A DNA stretch of 64,000 nucleotides from Hydrangea macrophylla (GCA_033977485.1 CM066994.1:44355155-44419154), one strand, 5' to 3'; positions 34,925 through 46,902 are shown, numbered from the stretch's first letter. Notes: generated by a model not told the origin, from the letters alone. Numbers and translations: made by a program.

Positions 34925-35205
34925 TGGATCTAATAGTAGTACCTGCTGTACAATCGGCTATTACCCTTTATTGCAATAATAGTGGAGCAGTTGCTAACTC
35001 AATGGAACCTAGGGCCCATAAGAAGGGAAAACACATTGAGCGTAAGTATCACCTGATATGAGAGATCATGCAAAGAAGTGATGTTGAAGTGACCAAGATA
35101 GCATCAACAAATAACCTGGCAGATCCTTTCAAGAGCTTACCGGCCAAGATTTTTGATAGTCATATAGAAGGGATAGGAGTGAGGTGTACCGTATCATGGC
35201 TTTGA
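34925..35205 (+). pseudogene. Ty1/copia RNase H C-terminus, joined in frame to the gypsy RNase H region
   Basis: From about 34926 the reading becomes the end of copia RNase [27 protein letters not shown], then after one TGA the T-K-I-A-S-T-N-N-L-A-D-P-F block, ending at TGA 35203-35205. This is followed 4 bp later by a copia polypurine tract and LTR. The 118-codon open frame 34705-35061 therefore contains two superfamilies joined without a frame break. In copia the catalytic Asp normally sits in Y-C-D-N; here it is Y-C-N-N. Confidence 0.88.
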
Positions 35206-35209
35206 GTCT

Positions 35210-35220
35210 AAGTGGGAGAT
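35210..35220 (+). promoter_or_regulatory. Polypurine tract of the copia element
   Basis: AAGTGGGAGAT directly precedes the LTR start TGTTAGGG, a standard plant copia arrangement. Confidence 0.9.
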
Positions 35221-35310
35221 TGTTAGGGTTATATACTAAAAGTCATGCTTTATGTAGTTGATTTATTATTCATTCAATAAAATCAGTTATTCCATTTTTA
35301 TGAGAATCTG

Positions 35311-36470
35311 TGTCACGTCCTATCGTAGCATAAATATGGAAAGCATTTAATTTCTTTCCCGTAGGTCGCGACAGTTTGAAGGATCAATTCTGTCCCAAAC
35401 GTCAAACGACACAATAATTAAATCAGAGTAAGAGTAATCAAGGCTTGCAAAATTTTTCCAAATTAATAAATATTACAGCACGTGATCTACTAAAGGCACA
35501 ACCTGCCTTGCAAATAAAATAATATCTAATATCTATTACAGTTATCCTTATTTCAAATTTATTTTAAAAGCATAAGAGAGCAGCAAAACAGTTTCTTCTT
35601 CTCCGATAGTCATAATCAATTCGCGTAGTCATACTACTCTGACTGGTTATAACCTGAAAAACCTAGACACGAATGTCCAGGGCGCATCAATGCCATCAGC
35701 TTTAAGATGCTGGTGAGTATTCAAAACATAGGTTTGAATGTAAAACCTACTCAATTACTATTTTTCGTATCACAATTCCATTATTCAATAGGTTAACAAT
35801 ATGGAAATAAATTCACTTATGAAACAGTAAGGGTGATATTATAATTCATCAAAAACATGTGACTGTGCATGAGACTCATATAACCATTATCATCTCACTA
35901 ACTTTTTTTTCTCGACAACACATCACCCCAACTCTCTCACTCTAGTATCTTTGAAACACTAAGATGACCACACTTTAGTACAGGGGTACCAGGAGTGCCC
36001 AGTTTGCCTTACACTTTAGTACGGGGTACCAGGGAGTGCCTAATGCCTCACACTTTGACCATACCACTCATGTTAGGGAGTGTCCAGTAGGCCACACTTT
36101 AGCACTACCATGGGTGCCAGGGAATGTCCAAGTCGGCGTCACACACTTTAGCGCTACCATGGGCGTCAGGGAGTGTCCAGTTTTTTCACCGTCGCATTTC
36201 AAAGACACTCTAGCTGCAATATCGTAACATCACACTTTGGTGCACCAATACCAGGGAGTGTCCACACACAATCTAAACCACATACTCTTTTTTACACTGA
36301 CCATCACTCACCATGCATGTACAACTGACTCCACATGATTGACATCATGTGACTTAATGCAGAAATATAAAGTACTGGGAACGATAAGCATGGATATACC
36401 AGAAGAAATTGAATCTTATATGAAATAACCAGTGAATTCATCAAAGAATACTTTAATATGCTTTTATCAT
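35311..36470 (-). repeat. Ty3/gypsy LTR fragment nested in the copia LTR
   Basis: On the minus strand the end reads CCTACGGGAAAGAAATTAAA, then GCTACGATAGGACGTGACA. That matches the 29650-29718 LTR end (CCTACGGGTCC..., GCTACTCCGGGGCGTGACA) with divergence. It therefore belongs to a related but different gypsy family. The other edge lacks a clear GTGACA end, so the piece is truncated or its right border is uncertain. No TSD found. Confidence 0.65.
35960..36265. repeat. Degenerate repeats, CACTTTAGxxC..ACCAGGGAGTGTCC
   Basis: About six copies of CACACTTTAG followed by GGTACCAGGGAGTG(T/C)CC, spaced 45-70 bp, lie inside the nested gypsy LTR piece. They resemble, in position only, the hairpin repeats in the other gypsy LTR. 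Confidence 0.75.
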
Positions 36471-37500
36471 TACTAGAACACAAGTGGGTCTACTTTGAAG
36501 CAATGCCCTAAAAAATGAGATATACTTTTGTAGACACATGCATTTGATATTTATACTAACTTATAAGATAATTAATACCTCATGGCTATTATGAGTGCTT
36601 ATGCTCTAAATCCTAAGTTAATTTGTAGACACGTGCATTTGATATTTATACTTTGATCCCTAAAAGGGTGAGATCCTTAAATGGGTCAATATCTCATTGG
36701 ATTTGGTGACAATATTGATTGTGTGACAATATTGATTGTGTGGTGGATATAAATTAATGATAGAATCCATGTCTCAATTTTGGGATTGATGATATTCCCT
36801 TGAGAAAGCTTATAAGTTTTTATTACGTCAAACCCTGTCGGTGGATTTTGTATCTGACATATCAGATAAGTTAAGCAGAGGATCTCAAGGAATTTTAAGA
36901 GATTAATTAAATATGATTGTCAGTAATTGTATTTAATTAATGAATATCTGTAATCTTAACATGGGGAGATAATAAGCATTTAATAACATGGAGCTCGAAA
37001 TATATTTTTGAGATAAGGGTAGGAGTGCAATTATAATTTTTTAGTGGTATGAATTATAATTTATGAAAATAGGAATCTGATTCAGTTCGAATTATGGTTT
37101 CCTAATTCCATAAGGAAGCCTATTCCTTATTGACTTCTTATGGTCCCTATCGTAGCCTATATATATATGCTGCTTTGGCTCGCTTATCAGTTTGCGTTTT
37201 TCCATCTAGAGTATTATAACTCGAAATAGAAAAGAGATCGTAAAAGAGATAGCAAAAAACTAAAAGGATTTTGAAAGAGCCCACACTCAGTTCAATATTC
37301 TGGTAGCAGAGGAATACGGTAGAAGATCGTGAGCTATTATCGAGCACGTGTTCTCGATTCGTCTACTACAGCAATCCATTTTTGCAGTTGAAGGTAACCC
37401 TAGTTCTGCTATTGTAGGGTTATTATAGATTTCATGAAATTTTTTGTAGTACCAACTTATACGCACTGTCAACGGATTCCGGGAATGCAGTTTCCTAACA

Positions 37501-40500
37501 CACACAACCAACTAGACTTGCGGGAACAAACGACATGCAATTTCTACACACAGTTTGCAAGTTACGCGATGATATGCAAAATGATATCTTTGGGCCTTTT
37601 ATGACTAAATTTTGAGGTTATGGGAGTGCAAAACGAGTTCCAGCACTCGGAGAGGCATGAGACCAGATCTCATACCTCACATATGACACCTTGACTTGCA
37701 GGAACAAACGGCACGCAATTCCTACACATGATTTGTATGTTACGCAATAATATACAAAATAATATTCTTATGCCTTTTATAACTAAGTTTTGAGGTTTTT
37801 GGGGGGTCAAAACAAGTTCTGGCACTCAGAGAGGCACGAGATTGGATCTTATACCTCACACATGACAACTAGACTTGCGGGAACAAACGGCATGCAATTT
37901 CTATATACGGTTTGTAAGTTACACAATAATACGCAAAATGATATCCTTAGTCCTTTTATAACTTAGCTTTGTGATTTTGGGATGGCAAAACAAATTTCGG
38001 CACTAGGAGAGGCATGAGACTGGATCTCGCACCTCACACACGACTAACTAGACTTGTGAGAACAAACGGCACACAATTTTTACACACGATTTGCAAGTTA
38101 CGCGATAATTCGCAAAATTATATCCTTAGTACTTTTAGAACTATGTTTGGAGGTTTTGGGATGGCAAAATGAGTTCTGGCACTCGGAGAGCCATGAGACC
38201 AGATCCCACATCTCACACACGACTAACTAGACTTGCAAGAACAAACGGCACGCAATTCCTACCCATAGTTTGCAAGTTACGTGATAATATGAAAAATAAT
38301 ATCCTTAAGCCTTGTATAACTAAGTTTTGAGGTTTTGGGGGGGGCAAAACATGTTTCGGCACGAGACTGTATCTCACACATCACTTACAACAATCTAGAC
38401 TTGTGGGAACAAAGAGCACGCAATTTTTACACACGGTTTGCAAGTTACGCGATAATATGCAAAATGATATCCTCAGGCCTTTTATAACTAAGTTTTGAGG
38501 TTTAGGGGGGTCAAAATGAGTTCCGACACTTGGAGGCACGAGACTGGATCCCACACCTTACACATAACCATCATGACTTACGGTAATAAATGGTACGCAA
38601 TTTATACACACAGTGTGCAACTGTACTCGATAATACTCAAAGTGATATCCTTAGGTCTTTTATAACTAAGTTTTGAGGTTTTGGGGGATCAAAACGAGTT
38701 CCGACACTCGAAGAGACACGAGAACAGATCTCACACCTCACATATGACCAACTAGACTTGTGGGAACAAACGGCACGCAATTTCTACACACGGTTTGCAA
38801 GTTACGCGATGATACGCAAAATGATATCCTTGGGCATTTTATAACTAAGTTTTGAGGTTATGGGTGTGCAAAACGAGATTCGACACTCGGAGAGGGATGA
38901 GACCTACAGATCTCACACCTCACACATGACCAACTAGACTTATGGGAACAAAAGGCACGTAATTCATACACACAGTTTGCAAGTTACGCGATAATATGCA
39001 AAATAATATCCTTGGGCCTTTTATAACTAAGTTTTGAGGTTTTCGGGGGTCGAAACGAGTTCTGGCACTCGGAGAGGCACAAGCCCATATCTCACACCTC
39101 GCACACAACCAACTAAACTTGCAGGAACAAATGGCACCGAATTTTTACACACGGTTTGCAAGTTATGCGATGATGCAAAATGATATCCTTGGGCCTTTTA
39201 TAACTAAGTTTTAAGGTTATGGGATTGCAAAATGAGTTCCGGCACACGGAGAGGCATGAGACCGGATCTCACACCTCACACATGACCAACTAGACTTGCA
39301 GGAACAAACATCACGCAATTCATACACACGGTTTGCATGTTACGCGATAATATGCGAAATAATATCCTTATGCCTTTTATAACTATGTTTTGAGGTTTTG
39401 GGGGGTCGAAACAAGTTCTAGTACTTGGAGAGGCACGAGACTGAATCTCACACCTCACACATGACCAACTAGACTTGTAGGAACAAACAGCATGCAATTT
39501 CTATACACGGTTTGGATGTTACACAATAATAGGAAAAATGATATCCTAAGGCCTTTTATTACTAAGTTTTCTGGTTTTGGAAGGGCGAAATGAATTCTGG
39601 CACTCAAAAGAGGCGTGAGACTGGATCTCGCACCTTACACACGACCAACTAGACTTACAAGAACAAACGGCACACAATTTCTATACACGGTTTGCAAGTT
39701 ACACAATAATACGCAAAATGATATCCTTAGTACTTTTATAATTATGTTTTGAGGTTTTGGGAGAGCAAAAAACGTTCTGGCACTCAAAAAGGCACGAGAC
39801 AAAATATCACACCTCACACATGACCAACTAGACTTGTGGGTACAAACAACATGCAATTCCTACACACGGTTTGCAAGTTACACGATAATATGCAAAATAA
39901 TATCCTTAAGCCTTTTATAACTAAGTTTTGAAGTTTTGGGAGGGGGGGGGGGGAGGGGGCGAAACATGTTTCAGCACTCAGAGAGGCACGAGACTGGATC
40001 TCACACCTCACACACGACACTACACTTGCGGGAACAAATGACACGTAATTTCTACACACCGTTTGCAAGTTACGCGATAATACGCAAAATGATATCCTTA
40101 AGCCTTTTATAACTAAGTTTTGAGGTTTTGGGATGGCAAAACGAGTTCCGGCACTTGGAAAGGCATGATCCCCGATCTCACACCTCACACACAACCAACT
40201 AGACTTATGGGGACAAACAGAATGCATTTTCTACACACGGTTTGCAAGTTAAACGATAATACACAAAATGATATCCCTAGGCCTTTTATAACTAAGTTTT
40301 GAGGTTTTGGGAGGGAAAAACGAGTTCTGGCGAGGCACGAGACCAAATCTCATACATAACACACGACTAACTAGACTTACGGGAATAAATGGCACGTAAT
40401 TCCTACACACGGTTTGCAAGTTACATGATAATATGCAAAATAATAACCTTAGGCCTTATATAACTAAGTTTTGAGGTTTTAGGGGGTCGAAACGAGTTCC

Positions 40501-40580
40501 GACACTCAACGAGGCACGAGACCGGATCTTACACCTCACACATGACCAACTAGGCATGAAACCAAATCTTACACCTCACA
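37501..40580. repeat. Satellite DNA array, ~17 monomers of about 180 bp
   Basis: The block GGAACAAACGGCACGCAATT recurs, with changes, near 37522, 37701, 37879, 38059, 38238, 38405, 38582, 38762, 38944, 39123, 39301, 39480, 39660, 39839, 40030, 40210 and 40381. Spacing is 177-191 bp. Other conserved blocks are GGTTTGCAAGTTACGCGATA, CCTTTTATAACTAAGTTTTG and CACGAGACCGGATCTCACAC. A poly-G tract marks one monomer (39941-39957). The last unit is shortened and ends at about 40580. Recurrent ~70-codon open frames on the minus strand are by-products of the period. The monomer length is in the 150-180 bp class common among plant satellites, including centromeric ones. Confidence 0.95.
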
Positions 40581-41429
40581 GCCATTTATCTTTGTGCCAT
40601 CCCATCTTTGAGGCTTTCTACTTAGGCATGTACAATCTCTGTAACCTCAGTGTCAATAGGAAGTAATGCAAAACCTTATGGGGGATCCTTTTACCCTTGC
40701 CATTATTTAGCCTATATCTAGACTCGGCACATTTGAACATTTATCCATGTCTTTATTTGCCTTCCAAAAGAGAGCACAATCGTTCTTACATGCATCGATG
40801 TGCTCGTATGACATGCTCAAGTCACGCAATATCTTCTTTGCTTCATAAGTGTAGCTTGGAACCAAATTACCTTTAGGCAAAAGTTTCACAAGAAACTCTA
40901 GCATCATATTAAGTGACTTATTACTCCAATTATTCATCACTTTGACATTCAAAATAAAAATGACAAACTCCAACAGGGTAAAATCCTGGCAACCCGTGTA
41001 AACCTCACGTTTGGCATCATCCAATAGTTTATTAAAGTTTTGAACTTCCTCCCTCTGGGCTGTATCGGTCAATTCACCTCTCATCCTATCCTCGAGCAGG
41101 GCATCAATACCACCCATACCCTCATCGTCATTCTCTTCCATTTGATAATCGTAACCTCGGTCGTCGCCACTACTAGCTGAGATTCGGGGTTCCCCATGCT
41201 CCACCCATTGAGCATAGGTTTTCATAGTCCCAACATGGAGCAAATGAGCGTTCATAGCTCTAGTTGTTTGCCTTAAATTGTTCACTAAATTCTTGTAAGG
41301 ACACAAAATTTTGCCTTCTTGGTCCACAACCCCTTTTGCAAACTGTACAAATGATTTAACCCCATTGATATACTGCTCACTTAATCTCTCATTTGCTGTG
41401 TCAGTCAATGCTATCCAACCCTTGTCCAT
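40581..41429 (-). pseudogene. CACTA (En/Spm) TNP2-type transposase, N-terminal part, truncated at the satellite
   Basis: The 240-codon open frame 41429-40707 starts MDKGWI and contains YINGVKSFVQFAKGVV and C-P-Y-K-N, the transposase-associated domain (PF13963) that opens plant TNP2 proteins. The third Cys expected in C-P-C-K-N is Tyr. An acidic linker (DDRGYDYQMEENDDEG) and an LKLLP-type block follow. After a frameshift near 40740 the conserved reading goes on (C-A-E-S-R-Y-R, IPHKVLHYF, KASKMGWHKDK) to about 40585. There the sequence switches to satellite DNA. The catalytic DDE part (Transposase_21) is absent. Confidence 0.87.
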
Positions 41430-43930
41430 ATCTAATCACACTTGCGAGGTCCATCTAAATTTTATGTTGATTATATTATTTAAACTAAAATTACTCTGTC
41501 AAAGCAATTGACAAGTCATTATTACTACTAGTCCAATTATTGCATATTAAAAATAATAGAGACTAGGCTTCATCCATTTGTTATAAGAAAAGAAAAAGAT
41601 TTCTTTTTGCTTGTTTTTGTATTTTGAGCATGAATTTGGACATGGTGATGAACAAATATATACAAGTGCTATACTGCTATGGATGTGCAAGTGTGATTTG
41701 TGTGGATAAAAATCTAAATATGACCATTACATGGGTGAGAAGATTAAATTAAAAAAAGAAAAGTTATGATTATTTGCAACACGAAAGTATTTATATACAT
41801 GGGATGTGAACAAAAATAGGCAAACCAAGAGATTCATATGGACAGAAATGGAGTATGCAAGAAGAATGTCATGCTAGGATGACCTATATATAGTACTAGT
41901 TTCTAACTTGTGCGATGCACAGGAGAAGTGCTGTGGGTCAATTGTCATTTAATCGGAAACTTTTTGTTCGAATTTTTTGGATAAGTACATTATCCTTACC
42001 AAAGCCAAAAAAAACACTCTAAAATTAATTTCTTGAGTATTAAACCTAGTGGGGGTGAGTTGAACAAAAAGAAGACATAATTTCAAGCATAAATACCAAG
42101 CATGATTCAAACAACCTGATAAGAGTGTTCTCAGCAAAAAAAAAAAAGATAAGTGTGTGAATGCAATCAATAATATTCCATGTTTTTTAAAACCTCCTGT
42201 AAAAAAAAAATTAATAATAATAATAATAAATTCATCTAGATTAGTTTTATTGATAGGAATGTTAATCAACTTACAAAAACTATATTATATATATGTATGT
42301 ATATGTAAAGATGAAGAAGAAGATCCGTGATTTAGCAATTGAATAAAAAATTGCTATTCATGTCAACCAAAAAACTCCACAAATAATCAACGATAGAAAA
42401 AATTAATATATACCCAATTATTTCAGATATCATTATTACCCATAGGCAAAAGTTGCCCACCAAGATTCACTAAAGGCAAAGAATCAAGGCCAAAAAAAAA
42501 AGTTACATATGACAATTTTATAACAACTATATATAGTTATAAATTAAATTGGTAATTTTATCTATGAAATCATGTGGAACAAGAGTTTCAAAGCCATCTT
42601 GAATGATTCTTAGAGTTTCCAACGTTGATAGACATTGAGAGAGACATACGATGGAGTAATGATGGGAGAATTCACTGGCGAGTCATTTTGGGGGAAGAAT
42701 GAAATGGTGTAATTTTCATTAATGAATAAGAGAGAGAAAGAATAGCTTGCATCAATAAAAGAGTTGGTGTATTGCTGCAAATTCAATTATTTTTCTCACA
42801 TTGCCTAATTCTGTTGGATTGACACGTGGCAGAATAAAGATTCCGTATTATAATATATATATAGATATGATATATCCATGGGAGATTAGCTTAAAATGGC
42901 ATGCATTAAGAGTGATTATCAAGAGGGAAATTCAAAATGGACTGTGCAGTGAATTGTGCACTATGTAGAATGGTTAAATTTATAAATATAGCATAAATCG
43001 TGGTTAAGTGATATGAAGTTGAATTTTTATGATGATTATCCTTAATGAGTCTAGTTTCCAAATCAGAAACCTTTGTATCTATATCTATAATAGAGTGAGA
43101 GAAACAAAGCAAAAAATAGGCATAACTCAGAAACAGAATCTGCAATGTTTACTTAAATATAAAAATAAACTAAAAATAGTTACAATGATGAGAAAATTCG
43201 AATTTTTGGTAAGGAGGTACACAACACACCATACTTAAATGCCATGAAAAGAAAAGTGGTGTTTAGTATGAAAAAAATTTACAAAACAGAAGCTGAAAGT
43301 CAAACTACATGCTGTCCTTGGAAAATAGAACACAGTCTTCATGTGTTTGTGTCAAAATCATGAACTACCATACCCTTTGAAATTTCATTTCATGCAGTAC
43401 TACAGAATGATCATCTCAGTAAGAAATCAATTGAGACTAGAGTTAGCAATCAACTTGTTGCAAGTTCAAAGCCAAACAAAGATTCAACAAAAGTGCTTTG
43501 TTTCCTTTACAAACTACCATTCGTTCCGAGAATTTCCAGAGTTCCAATAGATTCTATCCTACACGTAATATAGGAGCAAATACGGATTAAAAAATCTAAA
43601 CAGCATATTTAGCCTATGCTAGGACCTACATTTAGCCTATGCTAGGACCTATCTAGTATAGGATTGTTGAAAGGAATTTGATTACAATGAGAAAGCATCA
43701 GACTAATGTGCATCTGTGCACATAAGTGGATCAGGAAGTAATGAATAATTATGTTACATCTTCTCTCTCCCTAATTCTCTCCATCACAAAATGCACTTAC
43801 AGTGAACAATGTACTACACACACAAACACATATATGTATATGTATACAAATCTATAAAAGGGTAAACAATTAAAACCTAAGATTCAGAATGGATTGAATC
43901 TTCAGGGGCTGAGATGACATGCAGTATGGA
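41430..43930. other. AT-rich interior of the CACTA element, no gene seen
   Basis: It lies between the transposase start and the GA-rich leader region. It has short AT runs and no domain or RNA gene that I recognise. It may hold introns or secondary insertions. Confidence 0.4.
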
Positions 43931-43998
43931 AGGTTTAGGTCGCAAAATTTAGAAAAGGGGTTGCTCTGACCCCCTGATCCCAAATGGAAACCCTATTG

Positions 43999-44014
43999 TA
44001 GTGAGAGAGAGAGA

Positions 44015-44068
<54 letters not shown>

Positions 44069-44106
44069 AAGGAGAAAGGAGAAAGGAGAGAGAGAGAGAG
44101 AGAGAC
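43999..44106. repeat. (GA)n microsatellite with AAAG interruptions
   Basis: Purine-only tract of GA repeats with GAAAGA interruptions. Long open Ser/Leu frames across it are artefacts. Confidence 0.95.
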
Positions 44107-44411
44107 CTACTAGAGTTGTGAGGTAAGGAGAGCGGCGATGCAAGCAAGCTGCGTTTGGTGGGTGCGAGCTGCAGCAGTGGTGGGCGGTGCTAGTGGTGGG
44201 TGAGCTGTAATGGCAATGGACGACGTTGGTGGTGGGCGAACTGTAGTGTTGGTGGGCGGCGTGTGTAAGTAGTGGGCGGTGATAGATAGTGAAGGAGAAA
44301 GAGAGAAGAGAGAGAACGAGAGATGAGAGAGCCAGAGACTAAAATTTGAGCAAGCTTTTTGGGTGGGTTTTTGGGGGGAATATCCACATGTGTTGTGGCA
44401 CATTTAATTTA

Positions 44412-44627
44412 CTTATTTATTTATTTATTTTTGTGATTCTTACCTAGATCCAAGTTTGATACGCACACACACCCCAGCCCAACCTAACCCCAAGCCTCTT
44501 AATGGCCCATAGCAAAGCCCAACAAGGGTCATTCATTCCGACTGAAGTACACACAGGGGGACAAGAACAAAAAATCCCCCTAAAGGGATTCGAACACACC
44601 ACCTCCCCACTGGGAAAGTGATGCCGG
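44412..44627 (-). mobile_element. tRNA-derived SINE with 16-bp TSD
   Basis: A 16-bp direct repeat TGGCACATTTAATTTA flanks it (44396-44411 and 44628-44643). On the minus strand it starts CCGGCATCACTTTCCCAGTG. A pol III B-box-like TGTTCGAATCCC lies about 40 bp in (near 44588), with a weak A-box-like CCCAGTGGGG before it. The 216-bp body is GC-richer than its surroundings and ends in an AAATAAATAAATAAG tail. Long TSD, 3' A-rich tail and internal B box together define a SINE. It has no coding capacity and depends on LINE enzymes. Confidence 0.85.
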
Positions 44628-45041
44628 TGGCACATTTAATTTAATCCTTTTGGTTTGTCAGCATTTAATTTAATCATTAATCTAGTAAAATCTTTAGGAA
44701 TTAGTCCATTTTCCCAAATTAGGGGAGTTTTGTTGACCATTATACCCCTTTAATCGTATTTAATGTTAATTTGTATTTAATAACATGAATTTAAGGTTAG
44801 TGGAATTTAAATGAATCGAGATTATATGGTGCTTCTTAAAATAAGGATATGGTTTGATTTAGTGGAATCTATATCATTTGAATTTTAAAAACTTTGCATT
44901 GATTTAGTGGAATCGAGATTATATGTGTATGTGTGTGAAGTGTGAGAGAAAAAGAATGAAGAAATAAGATAATAGATAGAGACAGAGATACCTCTTCAGG
45001 GATGGCTGACGATGGCGAAGCGGTAGGGTGTGGCTAGAGCA

Positions 45042-45043
<2 letters not shown>

Positions 45044-45112
<69 letters not shown>
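45044..45112. repeat. (GA)n microsatellite
   Basis: About 34 uninterrupted GA units, the longest perfect simple repeat in the window. On the minus strand it is a CT run downstream of a TATA-like box at about 45254. Confidence 0.97.
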
Positions 45113-45115
<3 letters not shown>

Positions 45116-45558
45116 GCTGGAGACTCAGATGTCGAATACAAACAAGAAGAAGAAGTTTGCGCCGCACGGCGTGATTGAGAGATATGAGAAGAAGTGTAAT
45201 ATGAGGTGTTTGTTCATTGATTGTCTGTTTCTTCATTCACTTCCATCTTTATTTATAGACCTTCGAGGTAACTGTCTTCCGAAAGTGGATTCTTCTATCC
45301 GCTAAAAACTTTACATGTGTCCTTGGCGGTTACTTTGTACGTCTTCAGTAGTTACTATCTTCCACGTGTCTTCAATACATATCCATCTTGCAATATTCAA
45401 ATTTCCAAACACGTCAACTGCTCGCGCCTTTCCTTCTTCCAACTACGTACCTTTTCCACGTGTCGAAGCATGACTGCTCCTATGCTACATTAGTTTGCCC
45501 TTGCATGATTTTGTCCACATGTCGTTGCATTAGTGGCTAAATTATTTTGGCACCAACA
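45113..45558 (-). promoter_or_regulatory. Candidate promoter and leader on the minus strand
   Basis: On the minus strand the stretch from 45558 shows several CACGTG/ACACGTGG-type motifs, then TCTATAAATAAAG (TATA-like, near 45254). A C/T-rich leader with the CT microsatellite and a possible splice donor GAGGTATC (near 44990) follow. It lies between the CACTA subterminal repeats and the transposase and faces it, so it could be the transposase promoter. The start TGTTGGTGCC at 45558 could instead be an LTR start. Confidence 0.3.
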
Positions 45559-45904
45559 GTTATAAAATCTAGTACCATTGATCACTATCACAATACATTG
45601 TATAACTAACAAAGCATTTGAAAACTGAGTAATTGCATATCACTACATATGGTACAACTGACAAATAAGGCAATTCTCAACAATTCTCAAAGAAATTGAA
45701 TTGCCAAAATTCCTCCATTTTTGTCTATTATTTATATTTTTATTTAATTAATTATCATATATAATTGTATAATATTATTTACTATAGAATATTTAATTAA
45801 TTTAATATTTAACTAATATAATTTTATGATTTGTAAATTAAATAATATATATTAACATAATATTATTTACCATTATATTATTCAACAAATTAAATTGTAT
45901 AATG

Positions 45905-46890
45905 CATTTTATTGCCGTAGATATCACTTTAGGCGACAAAATTATAGTTTCATCGCCATAGACATCACTTTAGAACTCACTTTAGGCGACGAATTAATAT
46001 TTCGTCGCCGTAGGCATCACTTGAGGCGACGAAATGTTATTTTGTCACCATAGACATCACATTAGAACTCACTTTAGGTGACGAATTAATATTTTGTCGC
46101 CATAAACAACACTTTAGGTGACAAAATATATTTTTGTCGCCAAATATATGGGAAAACATTTAATTTATTAATTTACTTTAGGCGACGAAATTACATTTTG
46201 TCGCCGTAGATATCACTTTTGGCGCTGAATTAATATTTCGTTGTCATAGGCATCACTTTAGGCGATGAAATATAGACATTACTTCGAGAACTCACTTTAG
46301 GCGACGAGTTAATATTTCGACGCCATAGGCATCACTTTAGGCGACAAAATGTTATTCAGTCGCCATAGACATCACATTTAAACTCACTTTAGGCGACGAA
46401 TTAATATTTCGTCGCCATAGGCATCACTTTAGGCGACAAAAATTTTTTGTCGCCAAATCTAAGGGAAAACTTTTAATTTATTAATTCACTTTAGGCGAGG
46501 AAACTACATTTTGTTGCAGTAGATATCACTTTTGGTGACAAATTAATATTTCATCGCCAGAAGCATCACTTTAGGTGACGAAATTATATTTCATCGCCAT
46601 ACACATTACTTTAGAACTCACCTTAGGCAACGAATTAATATTTCTTCGCCATAGGCATTGCTTTAGGTGATGGAATGTTATTTCGTCGCCATAGATAATA
46701 CACTAGAACTTTTAGGCAATGAATTAATATTTCGTCGCCATAGGCACCACTTTAGGCGACGAATCAACATTTCTTCTCCATAGACATCACTTAAGGTGAC
46801 GAAATAATTTCGTCGCCAATTTATATTTTTTTCAGCCTCTTAGGTGACGAAATTTAAATTTCGTCACCATTTTCGTCGCTGAAGCCCATT
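45905..46890. repeat. CACTA subterminal repeats (GGCGACGAA / TTCGTCGCC)
   Basis: More than twenty copies of GGYGACGAAAT or its reverse complement TTCGTCGCC alternate, often as facing pairs around AATTAATA. They are linked by CATAGGCATCACTTTA and AGAACTCACTTTAGG. Such dense, inverted short motifs beside a CACTA end are the binding array for the accessory transposition protein in En/Spm-type elements. Confidence 0.88.
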
Positions 46891-46902
46891 TTTGTTGTAG
46901 TG
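46884..46902 (-). mobile_element. CACTA terminal inverted repeat (5' end of the element)
   Basis: On the minus strand the end reads CACTACAACAAAAATGGGC, beginning with the diagnostic CACTA. Transposase 40581-41429 faces away from this end, so it is the 5' terminus. The other end is lost at the satellite junction, so the 3-bp TSD cannot be checked. Confidence 0.85.

Larger units (their letters stand above)
35221..37500 (+). repeat. Ty1/copia 3' LTR, interrupted by a gypsy LTR piece
   Basis: It starts TGTTAGGGTTATATACTAAA after the polypurine tract and ends TTTCCTAACA at 37500. A TATA box (CCTATATATATATGC) is near 37155. About 1.16 kb of unrelated gypsy LTR sequence (35311 to about 36470) splits it. 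The next base after 37500 is satellite DNA, so the copia element had inserted into or beside the satellite array. Confidence 0.82.

Noticed and set aside
38920..40227. Recurrent ~70-codon minus-strand open frames with a Cys-containing pattern
   Set aside because: They repeat with the ~180-bp satellite period and show no selection-like conservation; they are by-products of the satellite.
43935..44403. Ser/Leu-rich open frames
   Set aside because: They cross the (GA)n microsatellite and a degenerate GCCCACCA repeat; low-complexity artefacts.
45030..45305. Arg/Glu repeat open frame and its Ser/Leu opposite
   Set aside because: Generated by the (GA)n tract.
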